Assembly: GCA_902796505.1 (NCBI GenBank)
Contig: CADBPA010000007.1
Span: forward strand, 1 to 8,276
DNA from: an uncultured Ruminococcus sp.
Lineage (GTDB): Bacteria > Bacillota > Clostridia > Oscillospirales > CAG-272
Direction of reading: 5' to 3'
Length of the DNA stretch: 8,276 nucleotides
The position numbers and the translations under genes are program-made. Positions 1 through 6,229 of the stretch are shown here, piece by piece. A model generated the notes under the pieces. It ran no database searches. It saw only the letters and a program-made list of their open reading frames with translations, and was not told the origin of the DNA. Each line of letters opens with the position of its first letter. Positions within the stretch are counted from its first letter, which is position 1.

Positions 1-7
1 ACCGCGC

Positions 8-36
8 TTGACATTTCCCCATCGGTAGCGTATAAT
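8..36 (+). promoter_or_regulatory. Sigma-A type promoter of the dipeptidase gene
   Basis: A -35 box TTGACA at 8-13 and a -10 box TATAAT at 31-36 are separated by exactly 17 bases, so both hexamers and the spacing match the housekeeping sigma consensus. Transcription should start near 43, leaving an untranslated leader of only about 20 bases that carries the GGAGGG ribosome binding site (55-60). No operator-like repeat is visible in the short region present. Confidence 0.9.
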
Positions 37-65
37 AATAGCATCCTATCTTTCGGAGGGCTTTT

Positions 66-971
66 ATGATCGCGGATATGCATTGCGACAGCATTCTGTC
101 GGTTTCGGCGGAGAAGGGGCTGATCTCGGACTACAACGTTTCAGCGAGAGAGCCGTTTCTGCAATTTGCCGCGCTGTTCGTTCCCGCGGAGGGGCGGCCG
201 GCGGAGGAGCGGCGCAAACAACTCATCCGCTATCTCGATATCTATCTCTGCGAGACGCGCCGCAACCGGCTCGTCCGGGTGGATCGTGCGCTCGAACTCA
301 ACCGCGCCGTCGATTCCGGGCTTCCCGGAACGCTGCTTTCGATCGAAGGGGGCGGCGGTCTGTTTGCCGACAGCGAGGAGCTTCTGACGCTGCACCGCGC
401 CGGTCTGCGCGTGCTGGGGCTTTGCTGGGATACGAACGAGCTTGCCTCCGGCGCGTGGGATCAAGACGACGGCGGCCTGACCGAGGAGGGCAGAAAGCTT
501 GCGCGGACGGCGGAGGACCTCGGCATCACGCTCGACGTTTCGCATCTTTCCGACCGCAGTTTTGACGAACTGTTCGAGACGGTCGGCTCGCCGATCCTCG
601 CCACGCACTCGAACTTCCGCGCCGTGACCGACAGTCCGCGCAATCTCACCCTGCCGATGGCGGAGAAGATCGTCTCGCGCGGCGGCGTGATCGGGCTGAA
701 TCTCTGCCCCGACTTTCTCTCCTCGTCCGGCAGGGCGAACGGAGAGGATATTCTCCGGCACGTGGACTACGCGCTCTCGCATCTCGGAGACCGCGCGCTC
801 GCCTTCGGCTGCGATATTGACGGGATCGAGGAATACCCGGAGGGGTTTGCGCCGGACGGCGGCAGTATTCACGACCGCCTCTGCGATCTTCTCCTCTCGC
901 ACTACCCGGCGGCGACCGTCTCGCGCATCGCCGGCGAGAACGTCATCGAGTTTCTGCAGAACGTCCTTTGA
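66..971 (+). CDS. Membrane-dipeptidase family (peptidase M19) zinc dipeptidase
   Basis: The 301-residue product looks like a complete M19 (renal/membrane dipeptidase-like) metallopeptidase, which hydrolyses dipeptides, in some members including those with a C-terminal D-residue. Zinc ligands expected for the family are visible: H6 and D8 in the N-terminal DMHCD motif, E94 in SIEGG, H160 in DVSHLSD and H181 in ATHSNFRAV. R192 in the following PRN and D250/D252 in GCDIDG fit the substrate-binding and active-site positions. No signal peptide or membrane segment is seen, so it is probably cytoplasmic, as usual for bacterial members, with a likely role in peptide catabolism or peptidoglycan-peptide recycling (inferred). 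The start is set by GGAGGG five bases upstream and by the promoter directly before it. A terminator follows within a few bases, so it appears monocistronic. The family is secure; the substrate is unknown. Confidence 0.93.
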   Translation: MIADMHCDSILSVSAEKGLISDYNVSAREPFLQFAALFVPAEGRPAEERRKQLIRYLDIYLCETRRNRLVRVDRALELNRAVDSGLPGTLLSIEGGGGLFADSEELLTLHRAGLRVLGLCWDTNELASGAWDQDDGGLTEEGRKLARTAEDLGITLDVSHLSDRSFDELFETVGSPILATHSNFRAVTDSPRNLTLPMAEKIVSRGGVIGLNLCPDFLSSSGRANGEDILRHVDYALSHLGDRALAFGCDIDGIEEYPEGFAPDGGSIHDRLCDLLLSHYPAATVSRIAGENVIEFLQNVL

Positions 972-977
972 AATTTC

Positions 978-1007
978 CCCGAAGCTTCGGCTTCGGGTTC
1001 TTTTTTT
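978..1007 (+). terminator. Rho-independent terminator after the dipeptidase gene
   Basis: A perfect 8-bp stem CCCGAAGC/GCTTCGGG (978-985 with 990-997) closes on a stable TTCG tetraloop and is followed by TTCTTTTTTT (998-1007). It starts seven bases after the dipeptidase stop codon. Confidence 0.93.
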
Positions 1008-1017
1008 CGGAGTTTCG

Positions 1018-1044
1018 TTTCAGTTTAGAATAGGCTTTTATGAT
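1018..1044 (+). promoter_or_regulatory. Possible weak promoter of the mutarotase gene
   Basis: Because a strong terminator ends the preceding gene, a new promoter is expected here. The best -10 candidates are TATGAT (1039-1044) and TAGAAT (1026-1031), each one base from consensus. No good -35 box is present: TTTCAG at 1018-1023 lies 15 bases from TATGAT. The exact placement is uncertain. Confidence 0.35.
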
Positions 1045-1083
1045 AGGGAAGAAAAGGAAATCCGACAAAAAGGAGCAAAAAGC

Positions 1084-1416
1084 ATGGAAAAAGGGCAATT
1101 TGAAAAATACGCCTGGTGCGGCCGCGTGAAGGGCGATATCAAGGAATATATCCGCCGCCACGACGAGATCTGGCCGGAAATGAAACAGGTGCTTGCCGAC
1201 GCGGGCATCACGAATTATTCGATCTGGAACGTCGGAGACCGGCTCTTCGGTTATTATGAATGCAAATACGGCGCAAAATACGCCGCCGAGGTGCAGGGCA
1301 AGAGCGAGGTCGTTGCTCGGTGGAACGAGTATATGGACGATATTCTCGAACTTGAAATGGATCCCGAAACCGGCGCGCAGAGCAAGTTGACGCAGGTGTT
1401 CCGCTTCGATTCCTGA
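1084..1416 (+). CDS. L-rhamnose mutarotase family protein (RhaM/YiiL-like)
   Basis: This 110-residue protein has the length and pattern of the L-rhamnose mutarotase family, small proteins that interconvert the alpha and beta anomers of L-rhamnose. The signature EYIRRHDEIWPEM (residues 21-33) includes Y22 and H26, matching the conserved Tyr and His of the family, followed by AGITNYSIW, an FGYYE strand, WNEYM and a C-terminal LTQVFRFD strand. The family usually shows a Trp pair before the YM; here it is Trp-Asn. The reading frame is open back to 817, but that part overlaps the dipeptidase gene and its terminator. The start at 1084 is supported by AAAAAGGAG ending eight bases upstream. No rhamnose isomerase, kinase or aldolase gene is nearby, so the sugar substrate is unproven. 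A lipid kinase-family gene begins 89 bases downstream. Confidence 0.88.
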   Translation: MEKGQFEKYAWCGRVKGDIKEYIRRHDEIWPEMKQVLADAGITNYSIWNVGDRLFGYYECKYGAKYAAEVQGKSEVVARWNEYMDDILELEMDPETGAQSKLTQVFRFDS

Positions 1417-1505
1417 TAGAGAAAAACGATACACGGGTCGCCTCTGCGCCGCGAAAACGCCGCACGCCCCCGGTCATACAGAATTTTAAGAAAGGACGAC
1501 TCCTT

Positions 1506-2357
1506 ATGATACATATTCTTTTTAACGCTCTTGCCGACAACGGAAACGGCGAGAAAAACGCACGCGAGCACTTCGCCTCTTTGGAAGGCGCGATCTTTGA
1601 CGACGTGACGAAGCTCGCAAACTATCAGGACTATATGGATTCTCTGACGGCGGAGGACCGGCTGATCCTCACCGGCGGCGACGGAACGCTGAACCGCTTT
1701 GTCAACGGCGTCGAGGACAAGGATTATCCCTTTGAGATCCTCTATGCCCCGGCGGGAAGCGGAAACGATTTCTTCCACGACGTTGAGGATAAGGCGAAGG
1801 ACGGCATGGTCGATTTCGCGCCGTATATGAAGGATCTGCCGACGGTCACCGTCAAGGGCAAGACCTGCAAATTCCTCAACGGGATCGGCTACGGCATCGA
1901 CGGCTACTGCTGCGAGGTCGGCGACAAGATGAAAGAGACCGATCCCGGCAAGAAGATCAACTACGCCGGCATTGCCATCAAAGGTCTGCTCTTCCACTTC
2001 AAGCCAGCCAACGCCAAGGTGACGGTGGACGGCGTGACGAAGGAATATAAGAAGGTCTGGCTCGCTCCGGCGATGAACGGAAGATACTACGGCGGCGGAA
2101 TGGATATCGCTCCGGCGCAGGACCGCCTGAACAAGGACGGCAAACTTTCGCTGGTCGTTCTCCACGGCTCCGGCAAGCTGAAAACGCTGGTCGTTTTCCC
2201 CTCGATCTTCAAGGGCGAGCATATCAAGCACACCGAGATGGTCGAGATCCTCGAAGGCAAGCAGATCAAGGTCGAGTTTGACGCGCCCTGCGCGCTCCAG
2301 ATCGACGGCGAGACCGTCCTCGGCGTGACCTCCTACGAGGCAAGATCGGCAAAATAA
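1506..2357 (+). CDS. Diacylglycerol/lipid kinase family protein (DAGK catalytic domain)
   Basis: The 283-residue product carries the hallmarks of the DAGK_cat/lipid kinase family (DgkB, YegS and sphingosine kinase relatives), which phosphorylate lipid hydroxyl groups using ATP. GGDGTLN (57-63) is the nucleotide-binding motif, GSGNDF (84-89) is the second conserved glycine-rich motif, and NGIGYGID (125-132) begins the second domain. NGRYYGGGMDIAP (191-203) with DGKLSLVVL (211-219) and LQIDGE (264-269) complete the family pattern. The N-terminus MIHILFNALADNGNG corresponds to the usual N-P-x-(A/S)-G opening but lacks its proline. No transmembrane helix is seen; such enzymes act peripherally at the membrane. 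AAAGGA at 1491-1496 supports the start. The gene may be cotranscribed with the upstream mutarotase-family gene, since no terminator was seen between them. The lipid substrate cannot be told from the sequence, and I would not call it DgkB without a phylogeny. Confidence 0.9.
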   Translation: MIHILFNALADNGNGEKNAREHFASLEGAIFDDVTKLANYQDYMDSLTAEDRLILTGGDGTLNRFVNGVEDKDYPFEILYAPAGSGNDFFHDVEDKAKDGMVDFAPYMKDLPTVTVKGKTCKFLNGIGYGIDGYCCEVGDKMKETDPGKKINYAGIAIKGLLFHFKPANAKVTVDGVTKEYKKVWLAPAMNGRYYGGGMDIAPAQDRLNKDGKLSLVVLHGSGKLKTLVVFPSIFKGEHIKHTEMVEILEGKQIKVEFDAPCALQIDGETVLGVTSYEARSAK

Positions 2358-2403
2358 TTTCCGGCGGTCGACCGCTCGCATGATCCGAAACATCTTCCTA
2401 CAA

Positions 2404-2441
2404 GGCTGCGCCCTTTTGTCGGGGCGCGGTCTTCTTTTTTT
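2404..2441 (+). terminator. Rho-independent terminator after the lipid kinase gene
   Basis: GGCTGCGCCC (2404-2413) pairs with GGGCGCGGTC (2422-2431), a 10-bp stem with two G-T wobbles and an 8-base loop, followed directly by TTCTTTTTTT (2432-2441). It lies 46 bases after the stop codon. Confidence 0.92.
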
Positions 2442-2650
2442 GGCGAAAAAGCGGATCATATGCTATATATGAAAAGAATTATTTACAAAATCGGGCAAAT
2501 ATCAGGGATTCTACAAAGAGTTTTTGAAAAGCGCGGGGAGGATCCGGCGCAAAAAACAAGGGAATATCCGGATCCGCCCCGCCGGTCTCTTCTTTGCGGC
2601 TTTGTGATTTTTTCACAGAAACGTTCGGGAATTTTCTGCGGATTTGTCAA
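2442..2650. other. Non-coding stretch between lipid kinase and secreted-protein genes
   Basis: No convincing gene is seen. A 64-codon open frame begins at 2460, but it has no ribosome binding site and its sequence resembles no protein I know. The stretch holds a possible extended -10 promoter (TGCTATATAT at 2461-2470, with TTGGCG at 2440-2445 as a weak -35, spacer 18), a strong GC-rich inverted repeat at 2533-2582, and a short TGTGA-N5-TCACA inverted repeat at 2603-2617. Together these could define a small untranslated transcript, but this is speculative. Confidence 0.4.
2533..2582 (+). repeat. GC-rich 15-bp inverted repeat (intergenic hairpin)
   Basis: The arms 2533-2547 and 2568-2582 are complementary at 14 of 15 positions, with one A/G mismatch at 2539/2576, around a 20-base A-rich loop. 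Each arm contains GGATCCGG or its complement. The 3' side continues with CGGTCTCTTCTTTG, pyrimidine-rich but not a clean T-tract, so it is at best a mediocre terminator. A separate, stronger terminator already closes the upstream gene 92 bases earlier. It could be an RNA structural element, the end of a small transcript, or a dispersed palindromic repeat. Confidence 0.75.
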
Positions 2651-2679
2651 TTGAAAAGATTTTCTTTCTTATGTATAAT
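2651..2679 (+). promoter_or_regulatory. Sigma-A type promoter of the secreted-protein gene
   Basis: TTGAAA (2651-2656, one mismatch to TTGACA) and a perfect TATAAT (2674-2679) are spaced by 17 bases. Transcription should start near 2686, giving a leader of about 46 bases that contains the palindrome ATCGATCGAT (2698-2707) and AAAGGAG (2717-2723), eight bases before the start codon. Confidence 0.88.
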
Positions 2680-2731
2680 ATAGATAAGATTTTCATGATC
2701 GATCGATTTTTCCCCGAAAGGAGAACTTCCC

Positions 2732-5245
2732 ATGAACGAAAAAACAGACCGCAGAACCGGCGCTTTCCGCAGGCGCCGCGGTTGGATCCCGCTGTTTCTC
2801 TTTGCGCTGCTGCTGATCCCGGCGATCTTTGCGCTCTCTGCCGCGGCGGACGGTACGGAGACCGATACGCTGCGCTGGTGTCCGCTATACTATACCGACG
2901 AGGTCTGCTTTGAGACGCCGCAGGGAAGCGCCGTTCCCGAAGAGGCGAGCGCTCTGGTCATCGAGCGTTACGCCCGTCCGAATGAGGACGGAAGCTTCAC
3001 CGGAATGGCCGCCACCGGAGAGTGGTCGTACGACCGGGCGAGCGGCGTCTGCCGTCCGCTTTACGCCGAGGAGGAGACCGACTATCTCTACGTCACGCGC
3101 CGAGCGGTGGAAACCGGACGAGGCGTCGTGTACGACTACCGCGGCGGCAGCAGCCTGACCGAGCTGCAGGACGATCTCTTCCTCCGCCCCGACCGGCGGT
3201 TCATTCTGACGGCGGATATCGTCATTCCGCACGACGGTTATCCGGTATCGGAAGAAGTCCGCGCGCTCTCCGAATCCTTCGCGATCGGGCACAGCCTGCT
3301 GATCCCCGGCGACTGCAAGGTCGAGTTTGACCTGAACGGATATAAGCTCCAGCAGACGGCGAAATGGTATCTGTTCCATTTTCTTGAAAGCCGCGGCGGT
3401 CTGGTCCTCTTTTCCTCGCGGCCGGGCGGTCTGCTGAACGAGCGCGACGTTCTCGGCAATCCCGACGTTCCTTCGCTGAAAAACGCCAGCCATTACAGCT
3501 GGTCGGCGGGCATTTTCGGCATGGAAGGCGAGAGCAACACCCTTTCCGTCGGCAGCTATGAAGGCCATCCCGGCGCGAATCTGACGATGCGCGGCGGCGT
3601 TATGATCTCGGCGAGCGATCCCAGCGCGGGCGGCTCGATCCTGTTCGACGGCGTGACGGCGCACGGCGAGGTCGCCGACAGCTCCGCCCTCTTCGTCATC
3701 CGCACCTACGGCGGCTCCTGCGCCGTGCGCAATTCGGACGTCTATATCACCGTCAAGGGCTACGAGACCTTCTCGCCGATCAACCGCGCAATGTTCCATC
3801 TGCGCACTACCTCCGACAGCTCGCCCATCGTGGATAAGGTCGTCTACGTGGACAACTGCCGCCTCTTCTGCGCGCTGAGCGGCAATACGATCGTCAACCA
3901 GATCGACGAGCACGGCACGCTGGTCGTGACCAACACGGTCGGCAACTATTCGATGACCGGCGAGGGCGCTCTGCTCGGCAAACTGGTCGTCGGCGCCGGG
4001 AACGCCTATTCGCAGATCGGAGAGCATCCGAACATCGTTATGGCGGAGGGCGTCCTCCGCGCGCTCAACCGCAAGCGCGTGCAATGCGATATCACCTTCC
4101 CCGACCCCTGCTGTTATGACGACACCCGCGAGGACGGGAAATATTACGATTATCAGGACGAGCGGTTTACGCTCGACGATCTGACCGAGTACGGGACCGG
4201 AAGCGAGACCGTCCGGGTGACCTGGATGGACCTTAGCGGCGGCAACAAGCTGAACGAGACCTACGTCAAGGGCGGCGACGCCGTTTACGTCGGCACGCGC
4301 ATCCGCACGACCGGTTACCGCTCTAGCGTCGCCTATCAGGAGATCGACGGCTGGGACGGCGTGACCGAAAACCTGCAGGAAAGCGTGATCTTCAAGCCGA
4401 ATCTGATCGCCTTTGCCGCCGACGTCGTCGGGCTGAAACACAACGTCGCGCTCTCCTCCGACTTCATCCTCCAATTCTTCGTTCCGAAATATCAGCAGAT
4501 CGCGGATATCACCGACGAGCGCGGAAAACGCTTCTCCCGCACCGAGATCGAGCTGGACGGCGTCGCATACGACCGCATTCAGGTCGAGATCCCCTCCAAT
4601 GACGTGACGCGGGCGGCGACCTTCCGCATCGTCGTGGACGAAAGCGGCGAATTTATGGAGCAGACGATCTCCTTCTCGGTCCTCGATTACGCGAAGGAGG
4701 CTCTCGCAAGAGAGGAGATCGCCGAGAAAGACAAGGCGCTGATCGCCGCCGCCATGGCGTACGCCGAGGCGAGCGCAAAGTACTTCAACGGCTCCGCGCC
4801 GGAAGAACTTTCGGCGTTCGTCGCCGGGGTATCGTCCCTGCTGCCGTCGCTTACCGAGACCGACGCAGAGCGCATCGGGGAAAACGCCGCCGTCCTCGGC
4901 GCGGCGTTCGATCTGGACGCCTCGCCCGACCTGATCCTCTATATCAAGGACGGTTTCAAGGGCGCGCTCCGCATCTATTATACCGCCGACGGAAAGCCTA
5001 AAAAATCCGATTTCACCCTGTCGGGCAGTACCGCCTCGGTCGTTCTTTCGGACGTCGGCGTCAGCACGCTTGCCGAAGGCGTGAGCATCGAGATCCGCCC
5101 CGACGGCGAGACGGCATTCACCGAGATCGGCAGATACACCCTTGCCGCCTACGCCGCCTATTGCCGCGAAAACACCTCGCCCGAAATGGCGGACCTTGCC
5201 GCCGCCTTCCTGCGCTACGCCGAAGCGGCCAAAGCGGCGAAGTGA
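2732..5245 (+). CDS. Large secreted protein of unknown function: beta-helix-like region, InlB-B-like repeat, two C-terminal modules
   Basis: I do not recognise a named family for this 837-residue protein. Residues 11-17 are strongly basic (RRRR at 13-16). A hydrophobic core spans about 18-35 and ends in SAAADG, with likely signal peptidase cleavage after residues 37-39; there is no lipobox. Residues about 140-440 are strand-rich with a FDLNGYKL segment (199-206), the kind of phrase seen at the start of right-handed beta-helix regions in gut clostridial proteins, followed by Asn/Gly/Ser-rich turns. Residues about 494-560 resemble one divergent InlB-B-type repeat (VTWMDLSGG from V496, GWDG at 540-543). 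The C-terminus has two similar modules, about 575-685 and 731-835, each a strand-rich part followed by a helical part with an x-Y-A opening and a YAEA close. There is no LPXTG motif or C-terminal membrane anchor, so it may be released or held non-covalently. It stands alone between its own promoter and a terminator. Adhesion or glycan binding is a guess. Confidence 0.8.
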   Translation: MNEKTDRRTGAFRRRRGWIPLFLFALLLIPAIFALSAAADGTETDTLRWCPLYYTDEVCFETPQGSAVPEEASALVIERYARPNEDGSFTGMAATGEWSYDRASGVCRPLYAEEETDYLYVTRRAVETGRGVVYDYRGGSSLTELQDDLFLRPDRRFILTADIVIPHDGYPVSEEVRALSESFAIGHSLLIPGDCKVEFDLNGYKLQQTAKWYLFHFLESRGGLVLFSSRPGGLLNERDVLGNPDVPSLKNASHYSWSAGIFGMEGESNTLSVGSYEGHPGANLTMRGGVMISASDPSAGGSILFDGVTAHGEVADSSALFVIRTYGGSCAVRNSDVYITVKGYETFSPINRAMFHLRTTSDSSPIVDKVVYVDNCRLFCALSGNTIVNQIDEHGTLVVTNTVGNYSMTGEGALLGKLVVGAGNAYSQIGEHPNIVMAEGVLRALNRKRVQCDITFPDPCCYDDTREDGKYYDYQDERFTLDDLTEYGTGSETVRVTWMDLSGGNKLNETYVKGGDAVYVGTRIRTTGYRSSVAYQEIDGWDGVTENLQESVIFKPNLIAFAADVVGLKHNVALSSDFILQFFVPKYQQIADITDERGKRFSRTEIELDGVAYDRIQVEIPSNDVTRAATFRIVVDESGEFMEQTISFSVLDYAKEALAREEIAEKDKALIAAAMAYAEASAKYFNGSAPEELSAFVAGVSSLLPSLTETDAERIGENAAVLGAAFDLDASPDLILYIKDGFKGALRIYYTADGKPKKSDFTLSGSTASVVLSDVGVSTLAEGVSIEIRPDGETAFTEIGRYTLAAYAAYCRENTSPEMADLAAAFLRYAEAAKAAK

Positions 5246-5275
5246 TCCCCCTCCGTTTTTCTCCGGATCGGGGGA
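5246..5275 (+). repeat. Small hairpin just after the secreted-protein stop codon
   Basis: TCCCCC TCCG (5246-5255) can pair with CGGA and GGGGGA (5264-5267 and 5270-5275), ten base pairs with a two-base bulge and an 8-base T-rich loop. No T-tract follows, so it is probably not the terminator itself. It may protect the mRNA 3' end, or simply be chance. Confidence 0.4.
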
Positions 5276-5310
5276 GAGAAACGGCAAAAACCCAATAAGA
5301 TCAAAGCGAA

Positions 5311-5348
5311 AAAATCCCGGCTGCGCATATCGGTGCAGCCGGGATTTT
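5311..5348. terminator. Bidirectional Rho-independent terminator between convergent genes
   Basis: A 16-bp stem (5311-5326 with 5333-5348, one G-T wobble on the plus strand) encloses a 6-base loop. The stem core is CCCGGCTGC/GCAGCCGGG, flanked by AAAAAA on the left (5309-5314) and TTTT on the right (5345-5348). Read from the left it ends the secreted-protein transcript. Read from the right it ends the ribF-prmA-rsmE operon, with the longer T-tract. The rsmE stop codon lies about 60 bases away. Confidence 0.9.
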
Positions 5349-5410
5349 GATATGCAAACGTGGAGAACCGCGCAGAGCGCGGGAGAAATCGCAGGGTGAG
5401 AGGGGGAAGG

Positions 5411-6151
5411 TCAGAGCTCGAAGCGATAACTGATCGCGGAAAGCGCGTAACTCGGCGCGGTCTCACAGCGGAGGATGCGCGGACCGAGCCCGACCGGGAG
5501 GAGTCCGGCGGCTTTTGCCTGCTCCGCCTCTTCGGGGGAAAATCCGCCCTCCGCGCCTACCACGACGGCGATCGACGAAGGATCTTTCGCGCCGTCCAGA
5601 ATGGCTTTCAGCGAGTTTGCCGAGCCGCATTCGCCCTCGTAGCAGAAGAGCGGAAGGTCGCATTCTCCGGCGACGGCGAGCATTCCGGCGTAGGAGGCCG
5701 GCGGCAGGACTTCGGGAATTCTGCCTCTGCCGCATTGTTTGGCGGCTTCCTCGGCGATGCGCGAGAGCCGGGCGAGGATCTTTTCGGCCTTTTCGGCGGG
5801 CGGCCGCTTGATACAGCGCGAGGACTCGAAGGGGAGAATACGGCTCGCGCCGAGCTCCACCGCCTTTTGAATGACTGTTTCGAGCTTATCCCCCTTCGGA
5901 TACGCCATGCAGAGCGTGACCGATACCGGCGGCTCACCGGCGGCGGGGGTGCGGCGAAGAATACGGCATTCGCACCGCTCGTCGCGGATGACGTCCAGCC
6001 GACAGAGAAAGTCCTCCCCTCTGCCGTCCGAGACGGTGACGGTCTCGCCTGCCGCCATGCGAAGCGATCTTGCGATATGACGCGCGTCCTCGCCGAGAAT
6101 GAAGAGGCGATCCTCCTCGATCTGCTCCGGGGAAACGAAAAATTTCGGCAT
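5411..6151 (-). CDS. rsmE: 16S rRNA (uracil(1498)-N3)-methyltransferase RsmE
   Basis: The 246-residue product matches RsmE, a SPOUT-fold enzyme that uses S-adenosylmethionine to methylate N3 of U1498 in 16S rRNA. The N-terminal PUA-like part shows HIARSLRMAAGE (25-36). The catalytic part shows PKGDK (85-89), QKAVELGASRI (95-105), EAAKQCGR (135-142), VVGAEGGFSPEE (197-208) and LGPRILRCETA (222-232), the last two forming the SAM-binding knot. The usual GPEGG is GAEGG here, an Ala-for-Pro substitution. Length is normal for the family. AAAGGAG on the minus strand (6161-6167), nine bases upstream, supports the start. It is last in the ribF-prmA-rsmE operon, 78 bases after prmA. prmA and rsmE are commonly adjacent in Firmicutes. 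Confidence 0.95.
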   Translation of the reverse strand: MPKFFVSPEQIEEDRLFILGEDARHIARSLRMAAGETVTVSDGRGEDFLCRLDVIRDERCECRILRRTPAAGEPPVSVTLCMAYPKGDKLETVIQKAVELGASRILPFESSRCIKRPPAEKAEKILARLSRIAEEAAKQCGRGRIPEVLPPASYAGMLAVAGECDLPLFCYEGECGSANSLKAILDGAKDPSSIAVVVGAEGGFSPEEAEQAKAAGLLPVGLGPRILRCETAPSYALSAISYRFEL

Positions 6152-6195
6152 CCGGTCTTTCTCCTTTTTGCGGATAAAATCAATGGAAAGCGATG

Positions 6196-6221
6196 ATTTT
6201 GCAAAGAATTCTTTGCAAAAT
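6196..6221. repeat. Perfect 26-bp palindrome between prmA and rsmE
   Basis: The 13-bp arms are exactly complementary with no spacer: ATTTTGCAAAGAA followed by its reverse complement, centred on AATT at 6207-6210. It starts eight bases beyond the prmA stop and ends 44 bases before the rsmE start codon (minus-strand reading). On either strand the following bases are not a T-tract, so it is not a terminator. An operator for a dimeric regulator, an RNA hairpin for processing or stability, or a repeat are all possible. No convincing rsmE promoter was found beside it. Confidence 0.85.
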
Positions 6222-6229
6222 ACAGATGA

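Noticed and set aside
1446..1472. Hairpin in the mutarotase-kinase gap as a terminator
   Set aside because: Only about seven pairs with a C-C mismatch, and no T-tract follows.
1254..2459. A 401-codon open frame antisense to the lipid kinase gene
   Set aside because: The plus-strand frame carries clear kinase motifs. The antisense frame crosses the rhaM-like gene and a terminator and shows no family pattern.
2603..2617. TGTGA-N5-TCACA as a CRP/FNR-like operator
   Set aside because: The canonical spacing is six bases, the centre is a plain T run, and the 5-bp arms are short enough to be chance.
2460..2654. A 64-codon open frame in the intergenic region
   Set aside because: No ribosome binding site precedes it, it spans the GC-rich hairpin, and its product resembles no known protein.
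2745..2790. Twin-arginine (Tat) signal in the secreted protein
   Set aside because: Four arginines precede the hydrophobic core, but the residues after them (GWIPL) do not match RRxFLK. A Sec signal peptide is the simpler reading.
2885..5287. An 800-codon open frame antisense to the secreted-protein gene
   Set aside because: It mirrors the GC-rich codon pattern of the plus-strand gene. It has no ribosome binding site, promoter or recognisable motif, whereas the plus-strand frame has a promoter, ribosome binding site and signal peptide.
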